Positions 22,001-33,000 of a stretch of DNA of 64,000 nucleotides are shown here, piece by piece. The first letter of the stretch is position 1. Every line of letters starts with the position of its first letter. The notes beneath the pieces are model-generated. The model was not told the origin of the DNA, did no database searches, and worked only from the letters and a program-made list of their open reading frames with translations. Both the position numbers and the translations under genes were made by a program. This DNA is from Branchiostoma floridae (taxonomy: Eukaryota; Chordata; Leptocardii; Amphioxiformes; Branchiostomatidae), in the NCBI RefSeq assembly GCF_000003815.2, contig NC_049979.1:28700249-28764248 (forward strand). Reading direction: 5' to 3'.

Positions 22001-24424
22001 GTTCTCCCAGAAAGGCTGGTATTTTCTAGTGTGGTAACAGTTGTGTTTAGCTTAACATTGGCTAAACAGCGTACAAAGGGGATGGTGTTTTTCAAATTCA
22101 AATTTATTTGCCGTCAACTATGAATAACGAACAACGCGGCATTGAATTTCTAATTAGCAGCTCCCAGAAGAGGCCAGTCATGTGATAGGGCGTTATCCAA
22201 TGACAGACAAAGGTGGGTTTTTTAAACCTAACGAATATACCATAATTTATAGAAGAAACCAGTTTGCAGGGCGTCTGTTTCGGGACAAGTCAAGAAGGAG
22301 CCTTGGATCCGTTTCAACACACGGATTATCGGCGTGGCTTTGCCGCAAATGGATTCGAACGGAACTACAGGACGGAACGGACATAACCATAGGACACTCA
22401 AGGCTTGCCAGAAATGGACTATGTTGGAGAGTCTTCAAAGGGGCACAACTCAGGGTGAATTCAAGACTGTGTCATCTTGACCAGCATAAGCTGGCGGAGA
22501 TATGGAGAGCACGGCCTGTTCATCACAAAACAGTACCCGTCTTTGGGAATCTCAGCGGATTTTTCCTAATGTGATGGCCAGATGGGACTATGCTGCTTGA
22601 AATGATGTCTTTCCAGGCGTATCGCCCGACACTGGACTCCAAATTGTGGACTTAAATGTAGCGGAGATTCGTGCATGGATATTGTACACCGATTGTTCCC
22701 TCGGTCGACCAATCCAAGTCCACAATTGGACTCACAAGATAGTTTAGACGGCAAAGCCATAGATACCGGTGTAGGTATGATTCACACCAAATAAGACACG
22801 CATACCCGATGCAAAAGTTCCAATTTAAGCCACACAAAACACATAAAGCCTACCTAAAGATGCGGAAAGGTTTAAACTTACGCCGCCTTTACTAAAAATA
22901 AATGACAACTACAGTCCAAGGAAAGATCACGGAAAGCGTTCGGATAAGTACGTTTCTGCACTTCTTCGCGTGCCTTTCAGGGTGTGTAAACGACACATAA
23001 ACGTGGGGAAATCGTGACGGAAATCGACTGTAAATGTGGTCAAAAGATCACGGAAAGGTCTTAAGAAACGAGTGCTTTCCGCCCGTATAGGTTACGAAAA
23101 ACTGTCATTAACGACGCCTTAAAGCGTCTAATAGTTGCGGAAAGGCACGTGAAGGAGTGCCGAAACGTACATATAAGTGCATTAAAGGGAATCTTTACGT
23201 TCACGGATAGATGTCGTTAAGTTGCGGAAAGGGTGCAGAAAGGTCTTAATAAACGCATACTTTCCTCCCGTATAGGTTACGAAAAACTGTCATTAACGAC
23301 GCCTTTAAGCGTCTAATAGTTGCGGAAAGGCACGTGAGGAGTGCATATAAGTACATATAAGTGCCAACGTAAAGGTAACATTAAAGGGGATCTTTACGTT
23401 CGCGGATAGATGTCGTTAAGTTGCGGAAAGGGTGCAGAAACGTCGCGTTTACGTTGAGTTTAAGCTTGCTTAAATACCAGATTTCGTGCTGTGTCTCATT
23501 CATATAATCGAATCATCATGGTCAAACCTGCAAATGTGGACTTACATAAAAAACATTTGAAATGTCTCAATCTCTATTTTTGTCCATGTTACGACAGGAA
23601 ACAGAAGTTCATGTCCAACTCGCACCTGACCAGGGTGGGGCAGTGGCAGGTCACGTTTATCGCACAGCGCGACGGGAGTCTATCGGCATCCATGTACTGT
23701 ACACAGAACAGGACCATCCGACCAACTTTAATGAGGTAGGACCCAGTCTTGTTTTAACACTAATAATGTGGATTGAACTCTGAGGAAAGAAGGTAATAAT
23801 ATCTACCATTTCAAACAGTGGTAAAAAAAGTCATTAGATTCAAGCCTAACAGGATTGTTATATTTCATGTGTCATTTTGTTACCGATTGCCGAAGCGGTT
23901 TGTTTACTGACGTTAACTCAAGAGTGGCTGGATGTCTTGATCAGACCTCAAAATAATTAGATTTGGGGCAACCTAGCGGGCCCACTAAGATGTTGCAACA
24001 GAACCTGTGTTGTATTTTCTGTTCTAGATAAGCTTCGGTCAACATTTTTGGTTGGTAGGTATAGCTCCTATGACTGGGAGATAACATAAATTTGGTCCCT
24101 GTTTTTCTTTGGGCAGCTTTCTTTGGAAGTGCAAGGTGCATTTCAGTAGCAGACTTTCAAACAGGATAAGTCAGGAAAGGATGAATGAATTTTCTTGATT
24201 TTCAATCTGTTGGTAACATTAAAAAAAGTCAAACTAATGATATCTTTTCTTTTATCTCCAGGTTTGTCGTTTGCGACAGGCAGGGCGAGCCTAGTTACAT
24301 CATCCACAAGGTGAGCGCGGTGGACGTGACGGTGCCGAACGTCGTGAGCGGGGAAAAGGCGCAGGAAATCGTCAATGAGGAGGGCAAACTGAGAATAGGC
24401 GTCTTCGTCAGGGATCTGGAGTAG
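16051..24424 (+). CDS. BTBD17: BTB/POZ domain-containing protein 17-like, 5 coding exons
   Basis: Exons 16051-16695, 17924-18115, 18891-19036, 23598-23735, 24262-24424; all GT-AG, phases 0,0,2,2; 427 aa, stop TAG. The start is the ATG after an acceptor-like cacag; there is no signal peptide in this model. Residues ~20-125 are a BTB domain (MSDVVLVVGEQRFHAHKLIL, later YQGQITC and LLLADKYNV). Residues ~130-245 are a BACK-type helical region (LEKW-like motif as AVLKWVEQDA). The C-terminal ~150 residues form a beta-rich part with WQVTFIAQRDGSLSASMYC and EGKLRIGVFVRDLE. The BTB-BACK-beta order and C-terminal motifs match BTBD17/Tango10-type proteins; vertebrate BTBD17 is somewhat longer. Function is poorly known in the family; BTB-BACK proteins are often Cullin-3 adaptors, which is only inference here. 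Intron 4 is 4.56 kb and carries a SINE and a 3.43-kb transposon. Confidence 0.85.
17455..17905 (+). mobile_element. LINE 3' end (C-terminal zinc-knuckle region plus (ATTC)n tail)
   Basis: The frame 17459-17710 contains C-x-HGIEDEYHFLMTCPAY, the C-terminal HxxC-type motif of non-LTR retrotransposon proteins, ending in a stop. A 3' UTR follows, ending TGTCGTGCAATAAAGTT and an (ATTC)n tail at 17880-17905. It is severely 5' truncated and sits immediately before the acceptor of BTBD17-like exon 2, so the tail and a C-rich tract form the polypyrimidine region of that exon. Confidence 0.7.
18116..18720. repeat. Polypurine (GACAGA/GAGA)n low-complexity tract
   Basis: About 600 bp almost free of pyrimidines other than C in AGACAG words, starting right after the donor of the 17924-18115 exon. 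Open frames on both strands (serine/leucine/cysteine-rich on the minus strand) are compositional artefacts. Confidence 0.9.
19277..19740 (+). mobile_element. tRNA-derived SINE with poly(A) tail (copy 1)
   Basis: The head has a pol III A box (TAGCACAGTGG, 19287-19297) and B box (GGTTCGAATCC, 19330-19340), followed by a body with CTTGTGCCCTTGGGAAAGGC and ACTTTACACGACTTTCCTCA, and a poly(A) run at 19722-19740. This is a near full-length copy in intron 3 of the BTBD17-like gene. Related copies lie at 36999-37450 and 58106-58315 (minus). Confidence 0.85.
20064..23493. mobile_element. 3.43-kb non-autonomous transposon (CMC/EnSpm-like), TCT target duplication
   Basis: The left end CACAGCACGAAAACGAATAT then TTAAGCA is mirrored by the right end (complement CACAGCACGAAATCTGGTAT then TTAAGCA). 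The trinucleotide TCT flanks both sides (20061-20063 and 23494-23496). CAC termini with a 3-bp duplication are the hallmark of the CACTA/CMC superfamily; the class call is inference. The left third is full of TTTCCG words and the right third of CGGAAA words, like subterminal transposase-binding repeats in opposite orientation. Four ~240-290-bp direct repeats occupy about 20480-21360 and two more copies of another unit lie near 23090 and 23275. A 130-aa frame at 22182-22574 has no recognisable transposase motif. The element lies inside intron 4 of the BTBD17-like gene. Confidence 0.75.
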
Positions 24425-25472
24425 AGACAAAGCTCACTTGAACCGGATCATAAAACAGATGTAGTTAAACTGTTAACTAAAAAAGCAATGCCCACAGTGC
24501 CTTTGTTTCTACTGATTTGCAATATGACTCAGGCCACAGCAAGTAAATTCTATGGATGACATCCGCTTCATGACATCAAAACATGGCATCACAGCCAATT
24601 AGACTTTTTATTTCAATTTTTAAGATTCTGAAGTACATGTGACAGTAGTGTGCATATGTATAGTATTACTAATTAGTTGGTGACTGAACACTAGTGTTGC
24701 TTTTACAGTCAAGTCCGAACTAGAATCACCCCTACACTCGTGGCTACCTCACTATTGTCACTTCTCACATTCAAGACTACCAAACGATTTTTTTCCCATT
24801 TTACGTCAAGTTGACCATCTCTGAGGGGAATAGAATTTGTTTTGTCCAAATACATACAGGCAGAAAACAAGATGTATACACTGGTGTTATCCATATAATT
24901 TACTTAAAGCTTGCTGTGGCCTTAACTGCAATATACCCTGTGATCATTTCAAATATACATTTTGTAATTGCCTTATTTCACCAGCATAGTTTACCACAAA
25001 TCTTGCTGGTATGACAATATTCCATCTCTACTCTCTTCCAATTTTCTTCTTATTGAATGTAACATTACTTGTATTGGAAGACAAACTTGAAGACGTTGAG
25101 TTTATAATTTGTAACATTTATTACAGCGGCACTCCGGTTGTTATGTTATGCTAATGAGGTATTAGCGCTGACATCATTGTAGATAGGGGCCATGTGGTAC
25201 ACTCTTCAGTCCTACCGTTGCCTGACTGTGATCGCTATGTCGTTCTGAATAAAAGGCTCCTCTGAATCGAATTCTCACCTTCAAATCACCGAGTTCACGT
25301 CTCTTGTCTCAATACATTAAAATGTTGTTGTATCTCCTGAAATGGACCCTTCCAGCCGAACAAACTGGACCACGTTTGATTTCCAACACCTCCGTCAAAA
25401 ACAGTGCTAGTGGTGCTGCCACCACTATATTGGCCATTGAAAAGTTGGTCCTATATTTTTACTGTACTACAT
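24425..25472. other. BTBD17-like 3' flank
   Basis: No coding exon is seen. AATAAA at 25248-25253 is a candidate polyadenylation signal, but it lies in a ~215-bp stretch (about 25112-25325) that resembles a short LTR and may not belong to the gene. Confidence 0.35.
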
Positions 25473-25915
25473 AGGGCTGGGTATGGTGTACCAGTACAAA
25501 ACCGGTTTCTCTTATTGCACCGGTCCGGAAAAACAGGACCTGAAAAAATTCTGTGGACCGGATGTTGGACCTATGGAAAATGAACATATGATATGATCAG
25601 GAATTCACACGTTTTAGGGCTTACCTGTTGAAGAAAATAACGAGCGAAGTAGAGTAGAGCTTATCGTCATTTGTACCAAGTTTTACTGTCAATCGTGCAG
25701 GGGCAGTTAGCCTTGCAGGATTGTAAAACGCCAGTGTGAGTCGAACTATAACTCCACAAAACAGATTTATTTGTAGCGAAATGGACCATTGTTTTGAGTA
25801 TCGTCCATTCATGTGTTTTCACATACTGAATCAGGTCCAGGTCCTGACATGGACCTGATCCTCTGGACCTGAACCAGACCTGGACCTGAATTTTCTGTAC
25901 CGGTACCCACCCCTA
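25473..25915. mobile_element. hAT-like MITE, TAGGGSTGGGTA termini (copy 2)
   Basis: A 443-bp relative of the element at 6577-7027, with a perfect 8-bp target duplication GTACTACA (25465-25472 and 25916-25923). The termini begin TAGGGCTGGGTA and end GGTACCCACCCCTA; the interior shares GTACCAGTACAAAACC and GACCTGAATTTTCTGTAC. Confidence 0.85.
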
Positions 25916-26025
25916 GTACTACATTAAGGAGTTTTTCAAAAGTTGTTAAACCCTGCAAACTGGCCATGGGATACCAAAGGAACATGATCCATAAAATAGA
26001 CGTCACAATAAAGGTCATAAAATAC

Positions 26026-26031
26026 TTTATT
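26026..26031 (-). terminator. Candidate RBBP5 polyadenylation signal
   Basis: AATAAA on the minus strand about 1.06 kb downstream of the RBBP5 stop codon. The distance is a reasonable 3' UTR; use of the site is inferred. Confidence 0.35.
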
Positions 26032-26549
26032 TACAACACAAATACTATGGAATTCAATATGTAAATTTCTTTCTTTGTTGCTTCTGTAACTGATGTTATG
26101 GTAAAACGTTTTCAACATTAAGCTTGCTGAAGTTCTGAACTGCCTGTTTCTACAACACAATGATGCCATTATACATGTACTATGTACAAGTACTAAGAGT
26201 ATATCTACCTGTAGTATTACCAGGAACAAGATACAATTCTTCTATCACAGTGTTCCTCGACAAAACTAAAAAATGAATTTTACCACCAAACAATTTACAA
26301 GTTGATAGGTGTACATGGAAATGTATTATCATAAAGTGACCACATACAATGTACATTGAATCGGAATGCACTGACATTATGAACCGTTTTGTTGAATTGA
26401 CCGGGTGTGTACAATAGGGTTCTTCGACAAGGAAACCATACTTCTAAATTTTGAAATGATGGACATACACAAAACATGTACAGAAACCTAACCTCTGTCT
26501 AATAGTCTGTATTATTTATGTACAAGCAAGTTGCTGTGTGGCTGTTGAG

Positions 26550-27055
26550 CCACAGTCTGGATTTACACACACATTTTGGAGTCGACTCAGCACAGTGGAG
26601 TTTGGACTGAGTGCAAACAGACTTTTAGGGTACTCATGTATCCTCTCGAGAGGGTCGACTTGTATTAGCTCAAGAGACCGCATTTTTCATGGGTGTATAC
26701 GTAACTTCACGGGTCAACTCCCGGTGAGTTGTGCAACGCTTAGAAGTATTATACCGGTACGCCACTCTGAGAAACCATTTCACGTCATTTTAGAACTACT
26801 ATGTTTTAGAACGACTATGTTTTTATCATTATCTGGAAAAATTCTGTACATGTTGGCATGTTGGTCAAATAACTGTTGCATTGATCCTTGGTAGCTGAGA
26901 GATAGTAAACCCTGGACTTCTGCACAGAGTCTGTGTCTGATCGATATCTGGAAGAAAAAACTCCAAGTCACTTTGTGGCCCTGTGTTTAAACACAGTTGA
27001 CTCCTGAGTTGACTCCCACTGAGTTGACTCCAAAAACGCGTGTGTATATCCAGTC
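26550..27055. mobile_element. Inverted-repeat element in the RBBP5 3' region
   Basis: The left end CTGGATTTACACACACATTT then TGGAGTCGACTCAG is mirrored by the right end (complement CTGGATATACACACGCGTTT then TTGGAGTCAACTCAG). The ends also carry repeated GAGTCRACTC words. No target duplication was fixed. It lies in what is probably the RBBP5 3' UTR, 37 bp after the stop codon. Confidence 0.6.
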
Positions 27056-27091
27056 CTCGTTGCTGATTAATTGTTTGACTGCTGTTGCTTC

Positions 27092-30000
27092 TCATTGTGC
27101 TGTTACTACCGTGTCCGACGCTAACATCCCTTCACTCTGACTGTCCATAGAGTCAGCTGTGGTCAGTGCTCCCTCAGATTTACCTGCAGAAAAAATTTAC
27201 AAATTTGGGACCAATCTTTCAACATTTATAGATTCTGCTACAGTATGCACAACATACAGTTTTGCACATGGCTGCAGTCAGACAGTCGTGGACCTACCTT
27301 GGGTTTTTCAGAAAAATCTGTCCAGTCCAGATGGGGAAATGGTGCAGAAAACCCTGTCCAGTAAGACTGGACTGGTTTCCGGACTGGACAGGTTTTTCTG
27401 AAAACCCACTAAACTTGTGATTGCATGCTCTGAAGTCGACTGATGATGATCAAGTTTCTATCTTACATGTATATGCAAAGCATGAGTGAAGAAAGGGAAT
27501 ATTTTTGAGAAAATGCAGGATGTTTCTCTTCCAGAAATTGCCTTTTAAAATTTGTGTTCTTAAAGTTATAAAACATATGCAGAATCAGAGTAATATTTCT
27601 TGAAACCCCTCAAAAACTCTCTACCCCTCGTCCCCTAATTTGTGAACACACCTAACTATAAATCCTAGCTAGCTAAACCTTTTAGTAAAAGCCTATGTCA
27701 ACTAACGTCACAATAAAAACTTCCATGTATCACCAGAAACATACCTTCCGTGCCAGAGCTTGTTCTGTCCGGCAGGTCCTTGACCCTTCCCGATGTGATG
27801 TCTGCCAGCGCTGCTGCCCCCCGCGTGCCCTTGGACTTGCCCGAGCCCACCTTGCTGTGAGTTTTGGGCCTGCCCGCTTTCTTCTTCGCCTTGCCTTCTG
27901 AACCTTTGGCACACAACAGTGGGTGGATTTCTGGAGGGACAACAGAGAAGAAAGTGAAAATTGACTTACCATTTGGAAGAAAGTGGATAGAGCAGAGAAT
28001 AACGCACTGAAATAAGTGAGGGAACCACTTTTCGTCCATGTGCTTTTGAAAAACAACAACTGGTATTTCTGAGTTGTTCAGAAAATAAAGATTGGTATTA
28101 AGCATTTTTTTGTGTAAAACAATAAAGTTAAGATACTATAATGCAGGCTAGGAAGACTGAGGCCATTGCAGGGCTGTTTCCAGGGCTCATCATTTTGTCC
28201 AGAATGGGAATTTGGTCGTAGAGACTTGAAATTTCATTTGTTTCAAAAATCTGAATTTCATGACATAAAACTGATTGATGAATGGGCTCCCAAAAAGAGA
28301 TTGCAACAGAAAAAAACACCCTGGGCTATTGACTGGAACATCATTTTTCATGCACAATTGACAGGAGTTAATCGGTGTGTACTGACCATCAGCAGGTGCA
28401 TCCTGCAGGTGGATGTCGTAAGTTTTCACCTTCCTCTTCTTGGGAGACGGGGCACCGTCCTGGTGACTGGAGTGGGAGCGTTTCTTGGTCTCCACTGCCT
28501 CTTCCTGAGGGGGTTGCTGTGGGGGGAGGGAAATTTTCATAGTGTATCTAGTTATAGGCTTCAGCTGTGGCGCATTGATACACCTGATCCCTTGAACTCA
28601 GAAGTTAAGCAATGTGCTGTCCGGTCAGTATTTGGGTGGGAGACCACCAAGGAAGATGCTGGGTCATACCAAAGATTCTTAAAATGGTACATACTTCTTT
28701 CTCTACTAAGATGCAGAGTATATGGAAACTAAACACACTACACTACCTGTGGACTAGCCCCCTATGAGCTGTTGTAGTGCTTGCACATATGTGTGGCCCA
28801 GGGCCTTGATGCGGAGATGGGCGCCGGGCTCGATGCATCTTTTGACCATGGAGGTTGACCCCCTTGTTGTGATGTATGGGCAACTTAAGCTTTTCATATC
28901 TACATGTATTTTGCTTCTAATTGTTACTGTTTGTACCATTTTGTTTCATATTATTTACCTGATGTGTGTTCACCTGTTTTGGCTCCCCCTCCATTGTGAT
29001 GGTAAAGTCTAATAAACAAATAGACAAACACGTACCTCCTGGGGAGGCCCCCAGCCGACCTCCTCGGGATCATCCACCTCCGGAGTGATGGGGAGGTACA
29101 GGAGGGAGTTGTCCTTGTCGTCCTCCTCGTCTGAGGAGCAGAAGGCTGCGATGGCGTCCACTGTCGTCACGTCAACCTCCTCATCTTCCTCCTCTGGACC
29201 TAGAGAAGGAACAGACAAGAAAAAGATGTCAATCCAGTTTGACTCAATTAAGACCTATTTTTCCACTGAAGATGACAGAGAAGACAGACACTATGTACAG
29301 TTCTTTATAAATCTATCAAAGAGAAAACAATGAAAACTCAAGTCAAAATGCCAATTTAGCCAGAGAAGAAACCTTAGTTCTCTCTAGTGCTATATAGAAA
29401 AATAGAGGTGTAGATCTATTGGTTCAGAATTTAGTAGTCTGACATTTGTTTTGATGTAGAAAATAAACTACAGTTTGTTTTAGATGCTCAGTGTATGCAG
29501 ATATGTGCAAGTATTTCGAAAATGCCCTTCAACTAGACAATATATATAAGCATGCACATTAAATGAAGGATGATAGTTTACGTATATTATGCCATTGATA
29601 AAGTAGAATGTAATGGAAAAAAGTGTACTACAAGTGTTTAAAGAAGAGAAGAGACTGGTAGTAGATTTAGATGGAATGAAACCTCTCTACTATTCTACTT
29701 TATGTTATCTAACTCAATGCATTCAGTCCATGTTGGGCATGGATAATGCAATAAAGATCATTGTCATTGAAATTCAATGCTCACCTTCTTTCTCTTCTAC
29801 AGACTTGTCGTCATCCTCAATGTCAAACTCGCTCTCATGTTCGTCATACTCCACATTCTCATCAAGCTCCTTAAAGTCAGGAGCAAAGGCACTCCAGTTC
29901 TCCTGCAAGGAACAGGCAGAGGGACAAAATTGATGACCAAGTAAGGCCAAGGCTATTACTTTAGCTTTAGGCTAAAATAAAATCCTATTGCAGAACCCTG

Positions 30001-33000
30001 ATGGTGATGACAGTCTTCCACATTGAATCACCGGGCCATACCATTTCACTCGAAAAAGGCAGAATACTGGACACTGAGCAGGATTACTTTGCAAAAGATA
30101 TACTAGGAGGCCAATATATATTTTACATTGTACATCAGGGCACTCCAGCTATCACTGGACAGAGACGGGAGGGCGTTATAAACTTCATGGCACTTTTGAA
30201 AAATTCCTGACTGTGTATTCGTAAAGATCACGTGTTAATACAATCAAGTGTCTCAACTCTCATGAGTTGCCATTCGGAAGAGATGGTCATTATTGATCCT
30301 AAAGAAGGCAACAGTGGTCGTTAAAAATTTGATCCATGTATACCTTAGTGTTAGAAGAAAGTTTAGCATCTTGTTATGATTGCTACCAACACGGATGAGC
30401 TTCCATGACAGTTTGGTCTTCCTAACATTCATGGTAATATGTTTTTATATTAGACATACTATTCATAGGCCTTACGAGACTGACGAATGCCTACTACTAC
30501 TACTGTTATATCTGTACTTACTACTTGGTTCTGTGCCCACACTGACACCACACCACTGGATACTGATGCAATGATAGGGCGCACTGGGTGCCACTGTGGA
30601 AGAGGAAAGACACAATTCATGTGAGCTACTGGTACAAGATTCTTAGATATTAGAAATTGGTGCTATGTGCTCCATTACTCATTTTGAGACTACACCAAAT
30701 TAGCCTTGGGTATGGTATGATTTTGCAAAGAAAACAGCTATCAAAATCAACCTTGCAGACTAAGTGCTAAAACTGGTACCTACAATAGTTATTATACTCA
30801 TTCTTTCAAATAGCACTGGGTTTACATGTACTATAGTGAGATCATTCTTACCACCACATCCAACAGTAGCTCCCCCCTGGTGCCATGAAGGATCTTCACC
30901 AGGTTTCCAACCTGTTTCTCCCAGATGTACAGGGCGTGTTGCCTGGCAGAACCTGGAAAAAATATCATCAAATATGTTTATCCTGTACAATTTGTATGTT
31001 ATGGAAGTAATGGTACAGTTTACATTACACTTGTAGTAGTACATTTCAAGTACAACTTTGTTTTATCATCAAAAGGTAAAAATATAAAACAACCAATCAA
31101 TTTCAATTGTTTCTGCCAGTTCACTTTTGTGACGCAGAAGAAGAGTGATGGATGTCACTGAAAAGTTCGGGAGTAAATCCTTGATTTTTATCCAGTTGAA
31201 GAGACTGATTTGTCTTAATATATTTCTAACCTGGAGGTCTAATCTTCATAACCTTACCTGCTACAATGTACTCCCCATCTCCAGAAAAGCAGCATTTCTT
31301 CCACGGCGTTCTGTACAACACAATGTATATTACTCATTTGGGATGGGGCACTGGTACTTAAAGTGCTGGTGCTTATGTCACCACAATTCAGCTACAATAA
31401 CAGTATCGTTCAATGAACAAATTATTACTAAATCTACTCTCCTGTGCTTATGTTATTATCTTGGACCACTAAGCCCAAAAACGTGTGTCAGTTTTCTAAT
31501 CGGTCAAAAATCAAGTCCACGGATTTTTTTTCCAGTGCCCACCCCTACTGCACGTCATTGTTGTGTAAAGAGCAACTACAAAAGGAACCTTGTGCCAAAA
31601 AGATGGAGTTGCACACTTTTCTAAACAAAGAAAAGGTCCTTCCCGGTATGACACTGTGAGTGAATTAAGCTTGTACTGTTCAGTACCAACCTGGTCCAGT
31701 AAGAAATACACTGAGGGAAAGACGAAAAGACTTGAACATTCAGAACCCCCACCTGTTGACCAGATCCTGTAGTTTCTGAATGGGTTCTGGCTCGCCGTCC
31801 TTCCCACAGGCCAGTACTTCTCCCCCCTCGTACACTCGGATAATACGGTCCGCGGTGTTCACCAGGAATGTGCTATGGGTACAGGCAAAAAAGTGAAATT
31901 GATATCGACAGGGTTGGACAAGTCCATTAGTCCGATTGTCCTGGGCAAGTGAAAGTGCTGATCGGGCAAGCACATGTCCACTTGTCCGATTGGGCAAGTA
32001 AAATTTTTCCATGAGTGAGATTTTGATACACTTGTTAGTACAATGTTACTATTTCACAGTCATGGTATCAAGCATTGGTCAACACAGACAAGTAGAGACA
32101 ATGATAAAAGATTCCATTACTGGAAGTGAAAATATATAGAAAATGTCATTTACATTCTGGGCAAGTGAAATCTTTGTTCGTGCAAGTAAATCTTTTGTGC
32201 TCTTGCCCGATAGGACAAGTGAATTTTAGAAAACTTGTCCAACCCTGATCGATCAAATTCAGCTCACTGAAGAGCTGCTAGTATTCTTCCAATGGTTGTG
32301 ACAGAGAACACACATGTACTAGTCAAAAGCCAGGTTGCACCATCAACATTTCAGGTTGCCCCACTTCCTAGTTATTACTTTCTTCGAATCAGCTAATTAT
32401 CTTTTCTTCCAGTTACCTGGTATTATCTAACCAAGAAATAAATACAAAAGCTTATGCACATAGGCAGAGAAGAAGGGGTATTCCAACTGCAAAATTTCAG
32501 GTTGCACAAAAAAGTCAATGGTTTAAAAATCAAGTTGTGCTATGCAAATTGTGGTTGCATTTGCAAGGGTGCAAGTGGGTATTTGAGCATTACTTTGCAA
32601 TTCTTCAGACACTTACTTTCCCCTCCTGGCAAACTCTATAGACTTGATGGCAGTGGTGTTGCTTGTTCCAGTCGTCACTCTGAATGAGGCGACCAGCTCC
32701 AACTCCTTGGTCTTTAACACAGTAACCTTTCAAAAGAAAGGAAGGGTCTCCATTACTTTCACACAGAAAAGAACAGAGTATACTCCAACATTGTTTAGAA
32801 ACTTAGCTTTTTAATCATTCCTGGATGTTGTCTATGAATGAACATAGCTTTTTTTGTAGTTATACGCAAACACATTTCTCTGCTATACAAACGTTTTGAG
32901 AATGTCTGCTGTCTGTTCATCAGTGTAAAATAACAATATGCTCACAGTGCAAGGTGAGGGGTGGAGCAAACTAAACTCGGCACAAAAACAGAGTTTGTAG

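Noticed and set aside
22182-22574. 130-codon frame inside the 3.43-kb transposon as a transposase
   Set aside because: No DDE signature, zinc finger or other recognisable motif; too short for a transposase.
25112-25325. Solo LTR downstream of the BTBD17-like gene
   Set aside because: TG start, AATAAA and a terminal CA-like end are suggestive, but no 5-bp duplication or second copy was found.
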